Below, piece by piece: positions 1 to 5,969 of a stretch of 5,969 nucleotides of DNA (within the stretch, counting starts at the first letter, position 1; every line of letters starts with the position of its first letter). The DNA is taken from NCBI GenBank assembly GCA_006226555.1, contig SBGS01000277.1, forward strand, positions 1 through 5,969, read 5' to 3'. The position numbers were made by a program, and so were the translations under genes. The notes below the pieces were generated by a model that saw only the letters and a program-made list of their open reading frames with translations, searched no databases and was not told where the DNA came from. Origin of the DNA: Bacteroidota bacterium (lineage in GTDB: Bacteria > Bacteroidota > Bacteroidia > Flavobacteriales_D > Crocinitomicaceae).

Positions 1-228
1 TTCAAAACAAAAACGATCACATGGAATCAGGTTGAGAAAGCTGAGGTATTGAATTACGGATTTGTTGGAGGGTGGGGATACCGCCTTTGGACGAAATACG
101 GAACAGTATTCAATGTCAAAGGTAAGATCGGACTCGCGATCACTTTGAAGGACGGCAAAAAATACCTGATCGGAACCCAGAAAGAATCCGAGCTCCGATC
201 GGTACTTGAGGATCTTAAGCTTATTTGA
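1..228 (+). CDS. C-terminal part of a small hypothetical protein, PH-like (5' truncated by window edge)
   Basis: Frame 1 is open from the first base to a TGA at 226-228, giving the last 75 residues of a protein whose start lies outside the window. The visible part is a run of short beta-strand-like segments with a Gly/aromatic-rich turn (GGWGYRLW, residues 23-30), then an 'FNVKGKIGLAITLKDGKKYLIGTQ' type region (residues 37-60) and a final amphipathic helix (about 61-74). This pattern resembles a hypothetical family common in Bacteroidota, in which a PH-like domain usually follows two N-terminal membrane helices; those would be upstream and are not visible here. The assignment is from remembered family pattern, not a search. 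No catalytic residues are recognisable and the function is unknown. Its last 8 bases overlap the 3' end of the convergent carboxypeptidase gene. That the stretch is coding is well supported; the family is moderately sure. Confidence 0.75.
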   Translation, partial: FKTKTITWNQVEKAEVLNYGFVGGWGYRLWTKYGTVFNVKGKIGLAITLKDGKKYLIGTQKESELRSVLEDLKLI

Positions 229-2596
229 TCGCTACCTTAGCAGTTCCAGTTACCCCATCAGGCTGTTTCACCACAAGCGTGTAGAATCCTGTTGCAAGTC
301 CAGTCAGCTCAACGTTGATCAGATTACTCTTTTCCTTTGTGATCTCACTGTAAACCAGCGCTCCTGAATTATCATAAATATTTAACTCGGTTCCGGCCGA
401 AAGCATGGATGCTACAGACACAACGAAAGTTCCATTTGATGGATTAGGGAAAACGTTAAACTTGAGGTCCTCCAGCACATTAACCGATGAAGTACCGCTT
501 TCGTTATAGCTTACCTGAAAATCATCGAAGTAGAATCCATCCTCAGTTACTCCATTATCGCTTTCCAGCTGAAAACGAACACGAATCTGCTGACCAAGGT
601 AATCGGTAAGACTGATCTCTTCTCTTACCCAATCAGATGCTCCTTCCCAAACCGGCTCTCCATCAGGTTGAGCACTTCCATTCCAGAATGTACTGCTACC
701 TTCAACCGTATATAAGCCACATTGACCGATCCAAGAAGCTCCGTCATCAGTACTCACCTGAAATTGACAATAATCGTAATCCGCTTCAATTGCCCATTTC
801 GCATAGAAAGTAACCATCGCATCTGTTGCGTTCGTTAGGTCGATCACCTGATCAAACTCCCAAGTCTTATTTGCATTGTTGCCGTAATTACCACCATCTG
901 AATCTGTAAAAGATGTAGTCGGTGAATATGCATCATCCGTTGTCACTGACCAGTTGCCTGTCCAGTTCGTTGCATTGGTTGCATCGTCCGCAAATTGGAG
1001 CGTCATTGCCCCAAAGATCTTTGTGATCGTATCGTGCTTCGTCCAATCCGAATACTGGATATTTACGACATACTTGATCTCATCACCGAATTGGATCGCT
1101 GGATCCAATACATAAGAAAATAGGCCTGAATTCGATTCTCTTAAAGCCAGATCATATACAATTGGTGATCCTACCGACTGAACGTTTAATAGCGGAGTCA
1201 AGGAAACAGTTACCGGACCATCCACTAATCCATATCGGGTAATAGTATGATTGAAATTACCCGCTGTACTTGCTACCAACGTAGGATCCTCATCCTTAAC
1301 GAAGACATATTGGTGCGTAATGCCGGCCATCACCATATTCGGGAATACCATTCCCTGACAAGTCGGAAGAATTTCGCTTTGCGGTGGCCAGAAATCCGTC
1401 CCGATCTCAGGGGTAAATGCAAAGATCGTATCCTTTAGACCAATGCCGATACTGTCCTTATACATATAGTCATCCGAATCTCCTGATGCCGGATAAAGTC
1501 CTGAACTCTTCTGAGGAAGATAACCATTGAAGGCACACATGTGCGTGGATAATTCAGAGAAGTAATCATGGTGATCAGCAAATTCAAGCTCAGTTGTTCC
1601 TATCGGATATAGCAAGGTATTGCCATAGGTATGTGCATTTAGAGCCGTTGTAAAATCAACATGTTCTACCAACCACTTCATCGCTTGATTCTCAGGCTCA
1701 GAAAAGGCACTGGTTCCGGGATAAGTATCGTTATTCTGGTTTGAACTAACTCCCGTTGTATTCCAACCATAAGAGTAGTTTCTGTTGTTGTCCACCCCTG
1801 GATTGGTTGTTCCAACATTCCTTTTGTTCTTTCTATGCATACCGAAACCTGTTGGGTCATTTGTTTCGTTGTGGATGTAGCCATCCGGGTTGATGCAAGG
1901 CACAAAATACAATTCGGTATTGTTCACAAGATGCTGGATCTCTTCACTGTTGTTGTAATTCTCAAGCAAATACCACATGTAGAAGATCAGCTGAGACATA
2001 CTGAGTGGTTCACGTGCGTGATGTATAGCTGTATAAAGCACCTTTGGCTCACTACTTTCATCCGTGGAGGGATTATCGGAGATCTTTACAAAGTAGATCG
2101 GCCTGTTTTCGTGGGTTAAAAAAGTTGAGATAGGAGCCTTAACAGTGATCAATGAAGGATATTGAGCTGCCATATCGTCCAGCGCATCCAGCATGTCCTG
2201 ATACTTATAAAATCCTGCATAAGCAGAATTCTGGTAAAAGTTCGCTGGCACTGGAGGTTGGTTAGTAGAACTTGAAGAAGTACATGTCACATTCTTAGAT
2301 CCTCCATCATGATTGATCGCAGCATAATACTTTTTAACATCCAAAGCAAGCACTTCATAGTCGACACCTGCCTGAGCCACTTGAGCCAATTCGCTCTCAG
2401 ATAGATCTGTAATTAAGAAGGTGTTCCATTTTCGTTCACCGTGATCTACATCGATCCCTAAATTAGAAAGCTGCGCTAACTGCTCGTTATCACAAAAGAT
2501 CTTCACTTTACTATAGCGCTCCTGAGAGAAGGCCTGAAGGATTGTAAAGCAAGTAATTAAAAGGAGTAGAGAAATTTTCATTTTATAGTTTTTCAT
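221..2596 (-). CDS. Secreted M14 zinc carboxypeptidase with T9SS type A sorting domain
   Basis: Predicted extracellular or cell-surface metallocarboxypeptidase removing C-terminal residues from peptides. Numbering is from the ATG at 2596-2594 (791 aa). Residues 1-24 are a Sec signal peptide, likely cut at AFS|QE. Residues 28-91 look like a propeptide and 102-116 are a Ser/Pro-rich linker. The M14 domain spans about 121-431: zinc ligands H193 and E196 (HHARE) and H322 (NAHTYG), catalytic E397 (FTPEIGT), and substrate-binding R255, N271/R272 and Y368, aligned by eye to carboxypeptidase A R127, N144/R145 and Y248. D375 aligns with the S1' specificity position 255. An Ig-like stretch (about 441-531), a MAM or immune-inhibitor-A-like jelly roll (about 532-697, ending GFYFDDFQV) and a T9SS sorting domain (710-791, FPNPSNG) follow. 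Start choice is uncertain: ATGs at 2653, 2650 and 2581 share the frame. I prefer 2596 because it gives a compact basic n-region (MKNYKMK) before the hydrophobic core. No Shine-Dalgarno sequence is seen. Confidence 0.93.
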   Translation of the reverse strand: MKNYKMKISLLLLITCFTILQAFSQERYSKVKIFCDNEQLAQLSNLGIDVDHGERKWNTFLITDLSESELAQVAQAGVDYEVLALDVKKYYAAINHDGGSKNVTCTSSSSTNQPPVPANFYQNSAYAGFYKYQDMLDALDDMAAQYPSLITVKAPISTFLTHENRPIYFVKISDNPSTDESSEPKVLYTAIHHAREPLSMSQLIFYMWYLLENYNNSEEIQHLVNNTELYFVPCINPDGYIHNETNDPTGFGMHRKNKRNVGTTNPGVDNNRNYSYGWNTTGVSSNQNNDTYPGTSAFSEPENQAMKWLVEHVDFTTALNAHTYGNTLLYPIGTTELEFADHHDYFSELSTHMCAFNGYLPQKSSGLYPASGDSDDYMYKDSIGIGLKDTIFAFTPEIGTDFWPPQSEILPTCQGMVFPNMVMAGITHQYVFVKDEDPTLVASTAGNFNHTITRYGLVDGPVTVSLTPLLNVQSVGSPIVYDLALRESNSGLFSYVLDPAIQFGDEIKYVVNIQYSDWTKHDTITKIFGAMTLQFADDATNATNWTGNWSVTTDDAYSPTTSFTDSDGGNYGNNANKTWEFDQVIDLTNATDAMVTFYAKWAIEADYDYCQFQVSTDDGASWIGQCGLYTVEGSSTFWNGSAQPDGEPVWEGASDWVREEISLTDYLGQQIRVRFQLESDNGVTEDGFYFDDFQVSYNESGTSSVNVLEDLKFNVFPNPSNGTFVVSVASMLSAGTELNIYDNSGALVYSEITKEKSNLINVELTGLATGFYTLVVKQPDGVTGTAKVAIK

Positions 2597-2777
2597 ATTC
2601 AGCACACGCAATTTAAGCGTTTTTGAAGAGAATTTTCCCAATTGAGTCATCATTTTTCTTCAAATCATTTATCACGCTAAACCGTATACTAACATCTACT
2701 CCTTACCATTCATACCAATCTGTAACTTAAGCGGATAGTAACAGTCTTACATTTGTTTTGTATTAAAGTCGAAAGTT
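2597..2777. other. Divergent intergenic region between the carboxypeptidase gene and sppA
   Basis: These 181 bases separate two divergently transcribed genes and must hold both promoters, unless the peptidase starts at the upstream in-frame ATG at 2653, which would shorten the gap to 124 bases. On the plus strand there is one good Bacteroidota -7 element (annotated separately). On the minus strand the best candidate is TAAATTG just upstream of the 2596 ATG, which is one T short of TAnnTTTG, with a TTG about 23 bases further upstream. That pair is too weak to annotate. I see no strong inverted repeat or operator-like palindrome and no gene. Confidence 0.6.
2748..2755 (+). promoter_or_regulatory. 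Probable sppA promoter -7 element (TACATTTG)
   Basis: The octamer TACATTTG matches every specified position of the Bacteroidota sigma-ABfr -7 consensus TAnnTTTG. It ends 22 bases before the sppA ATG, which would put the transcript start near 2760 and leave a 5' leader of roughly 15-20 bases. No TTG or TTTG is present at the usual -33 distance (about 2722-2731 reads TAACTTAAG-like sequence), so the upstream element is weak or absent. This is a motif match plus inference; no transcript data are available. Confidence 0.5.
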
Positions 2778-4568
2778 ATGTCAGAAAGAAAAGTAACGTT
2801 TGGAAGAATATTTTGGCCAAGTTTCTGGGCAGCAATAGTTGTATCATTACTTGGGGCGATCATCTGGTTGATCGTGATCACAGTATTCGTGAGCGGTTTC
2901 ACTCCGGAACCATACTCAGTAGATAAGAACTCCATCCTGCATGTAACGCTGGAAAACGGAGTAAATGAGCGCGGTCAGGTAAAACTGGATCCTACTACAT
3001 TCACTGTTGAGAACAAATTAAGTCTGGCCGCCGTATTGCACGGTTTGGAGACAGCAAAAAAAGATGATAAGATCAAGGGTGTATTTTTGGAATTGAAGGG
3101 CTTACAGTGCGGTATGGCAACTGCTCGCGAGATCCGTAATGCGATCAATGATTTCGAAAGCAGCGGTAAGTTCGTAGTAGCATACCATAGCGGCGAAGCC
3201 ATCATGACGCGTGAGTACTATGTGGCATCTGCGGCGAATGAAAGTTACGGATTCCCATCATCAAATATGCAATTCCTTGGTTTGGGTGCGGAGCTATCTT
3301 TCTTCAAGGGAACATTGGATAAAATGGATGTGGAGGTACAAATTGTTCGTGGCACCGATAACCACTTTAAAAGTGCCGTGGAGCCGTTCTTCCGTTCAGA
3401 AATGAGCGACTCAGCGCGTGTTCAGAATGAAAGATACCTGACAAGCATGTGGAATGACATGCGCAACGACATAGCAAAAGACCGTAAAATTTCGGCTGAG
3501 GAATTAGACAGACTAGCAGAAAATGCAGAGATCATTGATGTAAGAGATGCTGTTAAACACAAACTTATCGACGCCTCAAAATACAGAGATGAAGTAATGG
3601 ATATCCTCGCTGAAAAAGTCGGAGAGAAAGATGCAGATGATCTGGAATTAGTTGACTTTGCGAAGTATGCGAAGAAAAAATTCTATCAGGATCAGGTGTT
3701 GATGCAGGGAGACAAACCAAACATCGCAGTTATTCTTGCAGAAGGTGGAGTAGCTAAATCCGGTGAAGGACTGACTTCTGACGATATCTGTAAGTTGTTC
3801 CAGGACGTACGTAACGATGAAAACATTAAGACGGTTGTTTTCAGAGTGAATAGCCCAGGAGGTAGTGCCCTTGCCAGTGATGAGATCTGGAGAGAGGTTA
3901 AATTGACAAACGAGAAGAAAAAAGTGATCATTTCAATGGGAGACCTAGCGGCTTCAGGAGGTTACTATATTTCTGCACCGGGATCCCACATTTTTGCTGA
4001 TCCGCTTACCATAACAGGTTCGATCGGAGTATTCGGAATGATTCCTTACACAGGTAAGATGTTCCAAAACAAATTAGGAATGACCTTCGACCGTGTTCAG
4101 ACCAATCAGCATAGTGTTCTGACTACAAACAGAAAGCTAAGCGATGAAGAATTCGAAATGATCCAGTCAAATGTTGACGATATTTATGAGCAGTTCAAAT
4201 CGCGTGTTGCCGAGGGTAGAAACATGACGAAAAAAGAAGTAAATGTGATCGGACGTGGTAGAGTGTGGACAGGAACCGACGCGCAACGTATCGGACTTGT
4301 TGATGAATTAGGAGGAATGAAAGATGCGATCGCATTTGCTGCGAAGAAAGCAGGAATAAGCGAAAAGAAAGTTGTTTATTACCCTAAAGTGAAAGAAGAT
4401 AAGTGGAGTGAGATCCTTGAGCAGATCGAAGAAAAGGATGATATTCAGGTTAAGGCTCCTGCTGCTGAGCTTCCGGAAGAATTGGTGAGATATTACGAGC
4501 AATTGAAAACACTGGAGCAAATGCAGGGAATTCAAATGAGATTGCCTTTTGAAGTAGTGTTCAAATAA
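2778..4568 (+). CDS. sppA: Signal peptide peptidase SppA, long (67 kDa-type) form
   Basis: Membrane-bound serine protease of family S49 that degrades signal peptides left in the membrane after preprotein cleavage. The 596 residues are close to E. coli SppA (618). One N-terminal membrane anchor (about 15-40, after a basic MSERK start) is followed by two tandem S49 domains, about 51-275 and 313-525. The general base lysine is K198 in HFKSAVEPFFR, matching E. coli K209, in the N-terminal domain. The nucleophile is S393 in DLAASGGYYIS, matching E. coli S409, in the C-terminal domain. The 195-residue spacing fits the known dyad shared between the two halves. Other family signatures are VNSPGGSALASDEIW (358-371), ITGSIGVFG (412-420) and GRVWTGTDAQRIGLVDELGG (494-513). 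The tail ending GIQMRLPFEVVF (584-595) is typical of Bacteroidota homologues. The ATG at 2778 puts the anchor at the expected place; there is no Shine-Dalgarno sequence. It is followed by a terminator and appears monocistronic. Confidence 0.96.
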   Translation: MSERKVTFGRIFWPSFWAAIVVSLLGAIIWLIVITVFVSGFTPEPYSVDKNSILHVTLENGVNERGQVKLDPTTFTVENKLSLAAVLHGLETAKKDDKIKGVFLELKGLQCGMATAREIRNAINDFESSGKFVVAYHSGEAIMTREYYVASAANESYGFPSSNMQFLGLGAELSFFKGTLDKMDVEVQIVRGTDNHFKSAVEPFFRSEMSDSARVQNERYLTSMWNDMRNDIAKDRKISAEELDRLAENAEIIDVRDAVKHKLIDASKYRDEVMDILAEKVGEKDADDLELVDFAKYAKKKFYQDQVLMQGDKPNIAVILAEGGVAKSGEGLTSDDICKLFQDVRNDENIKTVVFRVNSPGGSALASDEIWREVKLTNEKKKVIISMGDLAASGGYYISAPGSHIFADPLTITGSIGVFGMIPYTGKMFQNKLGMTFDRVQTNQHSVLTTNRKLSDEEFEMIQSNVDDIYEQFKSRVAEGRNMTKKEVNVIGRGRVWTGTDAQRIGLVDELGGMKDAIAFAAKKAGISEKKVVYYPKVKEDKWSEILEQIEEKDDIQVKAPAAELPEELVRYYEQLKTLEQMQGIQMRLPFEVVFK

Positions 4569-4587
4569 ACGGCATTCACAATACTTT

Positions 4588-4620
4588 AAAAAGGTGTGTT
4601 CGGATGGACACACCTTTTTT
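4588..4620 (+). terminator. Rho-independent terminator of sppA
   Basis: A hairpin begins 20 bases after the sppA stop. GGTGTGT (4593-4599) pairs perfectly with ACACACC (4608-4614). The stem continues inward with a T-G wobble and a C-G pair around a GGAT loop (4602-4605), and outward through AAAAA (4588-4592) against the T run at 4615-4619. The right arm is followed by six T (4615-4620). The A run on the left means the same hairpin could also terminate minus-strand transcripts, although no minus-strand gene approaches from the right. Confidence 0.9.
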
Positions 4621-4643
4621 ATTTGGAATGCTTACTTTCGGGT

Positions 4644-5969
4644 ATGCAAGCCTTGACAAAGGATAATAGAAGTTTACTTATGTTGATAATGGTTGTGTCC
4701 ATTGTCAAGTTTGTCCTATTTCCATTCGCACAGACCGTTGATGCCGATGCCGTTACGCGCTCCTTTCTTTCGAAGGAATGGATCGACGATCCCCATTGGA
4801 TCATGACCGGTGTTTGGCTGCCTATTCACTATTATCTGAACGGTATATTCCTATGGCTATACAATGATACAGCTGTAGTTCCCGGTTTGCTGAATATAAT
4901 GTTATCCATTGTAATGCTCTGGCCCTTTTACAGACTTGTATCCAGAGAATTTTCAAAAGATGGAGCATTGATGATCACTGCGATCTTCGCCTTCTCCCCC
5001 ATTCTTTTCAGAAATCAGTTCATGGGACTGTCAGAAACGTCCTATCTCTTCTTTCTTGTCTTGGGAATGGACCTATTATCCAATGGTCTGAAGAAAGAGA
5101 AATTAGCTTTGATCGCGCTTTCCGGATTGATGCTGACACTAGCTTCGGGTGTTAGATATGAAGCATGGATCATCATTCTCATTTCCGGAATTTTCCTTTT
5201 GATCGGAAATTTCAAGAAAGCCCTCATTTTTGGTCTCACCGCCAGCATTTTCCCTACGATCTGGCTACTTACAAATTACATGGAAACGAATGATCTCCTT
5301 TACAGTATCAGAGGCAACCATCGCTGGACACTTGAGATCATGGACAACAATGCTCACGTTGATTTGGAGACCTATCTGCGTAGGATCTGGTTCTTTCCTT
5401 TTTCATTACTCATTGCTATCGGTCCCATCGCATCAATAGATGCTATTCGCAACTGGACTTCAAGAATTATTAGGCCTCGGAAAAATGACCTGCGCTTTCT
5501 TTTCGCGGCAATCTTCATCTTGATCCTTGTCTTCTTTATTTACAATAGTATTCAAGGAACACTCCTCCTACAGCATCGCTTTATTGGAACACTCGTATTC
5601 TTTTTATTGCCTTTCGCTTCTTACTGCATGACAAGTCAGAAAGTCGTCAGGATCGCATTTCACGTTGCGTTGGTTGTTGGTCTAAGCTTCATATACAATA
5701 TGGACAGTATTCAGCCCTTACCACGATTAAAGGACCAGCAGCTGGCAAAAATTATAGAGAAGATCCCGGCCGAAACCGAATATTTGATCCTTGACTTTTC
5801 GGGTTGGGATTATACCTACTACTGGGCTTTAAATTCAGGAATAGATCACAAAAAGATCATCATTGTAGAAGGAGCAGTGAATTCTCCCGATCGTCAGGAT
5901 GAGATCAATCAGCTACTGGATCAACATAAGAATGTCTCCTGTATACTTGTGGAAGGCAGTGATACTTAT
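4644..5969 (+). CDS. Polytopic membrane protein, GT-C / family 39-like glycosyltransferase (3' truncated by window edge)
   Basis: The frame from the ATG at 4644 stays open for 442 codons to the window end with no stop, so the C-terminus is missing. The protein is strongly hydrophobic with about 11-12 membrane segments by eye (about 11-30, 53-72, 80-97, 107-122, 131-146, 152-168, 172-188, 191-209, 247-265, 284-301, 308-328, 335-351), then a soluble region from about 355. Features recalling GT-C enzymes, which use polyprenyl-phosphate sugars and act on the outer face of the inner membrane, are: acidic D33/D35 (VDADAV) just after the first helix, where the catalytic Asp usually lies; WLPIHYYL (58-65); GLSETSYLF (128-136) after a Pro-containing helix; GVRYEAW (169-175); and QHRFIGTLVFFLLP (310-323), similar to the RYxxP region of family 39. 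Donor and acceptor are unknown. ATG 4644 gives a normal first helix; ATG 4680 is a less likely alternative. Other GT-C-like or uncharacterised membrane families cannot be excluded. Confidence 0.7.
   Translation, partial: MQALTKDNRSLLMLIMVVSIVKFVLFPFAQTVDADAVTRSFLSKEWIDDPHWIMTGVWLPIHYYLNGIFLWLYNDTAVVPGLLNIMLSIVMLWPFYRLVSREFSKDGALMITAIFAFSPILFRNQFMGLSETSYLFFLVLGMDLLSNGLKKEKLALIALSGLMLTLASGVRYEAWIIILISGIFLLIGNFKKALIFGLTASIFPTIWLLTNYMETNDLLYSIRGNHRWTLEIMDNNAHVDLETYLRRIWFFPFSLLIAIGPIASIDAIRNWTSRIIRPRKNDLRFLFAAIFILILVFFIYNSIQGTLLLQHRFIGTLVFFLLPFASYCMTSQKVVRIAFHVALVVGLSFIYNMDSIQPLPRLKDQQLAKIIEKIPAETEYLILDFSGWDYTYYWALNSGIDHKKIIIVEGAVNSPDRQDEINQLLDQHKNVSCILVEGSDTY

Noticed and set aside
196..203. Palindrome CCGATCGG near the convergent gene ends, considered as part of a terminator or operator
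   Set aside because: It is short, lies inside coding sequence, lacks a T run, and is expected given the general abundance of GATC in the window.
1835..2119. A 94-codon plus-strand open frame inside the carboxypeptidase gene
   Set aside because: It lies fully antisense to the catalytic domain, whose zinc-binding motifs are intact, so it is a shadow frame.
2520..2596. Possible lipoprotein signal in the carboxypeptidase N-terminus (Cys within LLITCFT)
   Set aside because: The Cys sits in the hydrophobic core without a lipobox (no L-A/S-G/A-C pattern), and the protein carries a T9SS sorting domain, so ordinary signal peptidase I cleavage is more likely.
4308..4613. A 101-codon minus-strand open frame antisense to the sppA 3' end
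   Set aside because: It begins inside the terminator hairpin and overlaps strongly supported sppA coding sequence. The translation is compositionally odd and has no recognisable domain.
4633..4640. TACTTTCG, a one-mismatch match to the -7 consensus just before the membrane-protein ATG
   Set aside because: It ends only three bases before the ATG, so transcription would begin at or after the start codon. A chance match is likelier.
5042..5439. Open frames on both strands within the membrane-protein region (minus 5042-5248, plus 5230-5439)
   Set aside because: Both overlap the long uninterrupted frame starting at 4644, which has coherent membrane segments and GT-C-like motifs.
1..5969. Search by eye for tRNA, rRNA, riboswitch, CRISPR, insertion sequence ends, direct repeats and defence-type gene clusters
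   Set aside because: No supporting pattern was found; nearly all of the window is covered by four long coding frames with recognisable or coherent protein features.

Overview
The window reads as chromosomal DNA of a member of the Bacteroidota, probably Flavobacteriales (family not resolvable). The evidence is a secreted peptidase ending in a type IX secretion (T9SS) C-terminal sorting domain with the 'FPNPSNG' signature, a good match to the Bacteroidota -7 promoter element (TAnnTTTG), starts without a Shine-Dalgarno sequence, and a moderately AT-rich composition.

Layout. Bases 1-228 (+) hold the C-terminal end of a small hypothetical protein that resembles a bacterial PH-like fold. Bases 221-2596 (-) encode a secreted multidomain zinc carboxypeptidase of family M14 with a signal peptide, propeptide-like region, catalytic domain, Ig-like and jelly-roll modules and a T9SS sorting domain. 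Its stop end overlaps the partial gene by 8 bp in convergent orientation. Bases 2597-2777 form a short divergent intergenic region with the likely sppA promoter. Bases 2778-4568 (+) encode a full-length, tandem-domain signal peptide peptidase SppA with an apparently intact Lys/Ser dyad. A strong intrinsic terminator (4588-4620) follows. From 4644 to the window end (+) runs the start of a polytopic membrane protein resembling GT-C (family 39-like) glycosyltransferases; it has no stop in the window and is cut by the edge.

The genes do not form one operon: they are arranged + / - / + / terminator / +. A loose theme of envelope and secretion (secreted peptidase, membrane signal-peptide peptidase, possible lipid-linked glycosyltransferase) is plausible, but nothing in the sequence ties them functionally. 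I see no RNA genes, mobile elements, CRISPR arrays or large repeats. The most unusual global feature is a roughly threefold excess of the tetranucleotide GATC. I found no convincing new biological system; this looks like an ordinary core-genome region.
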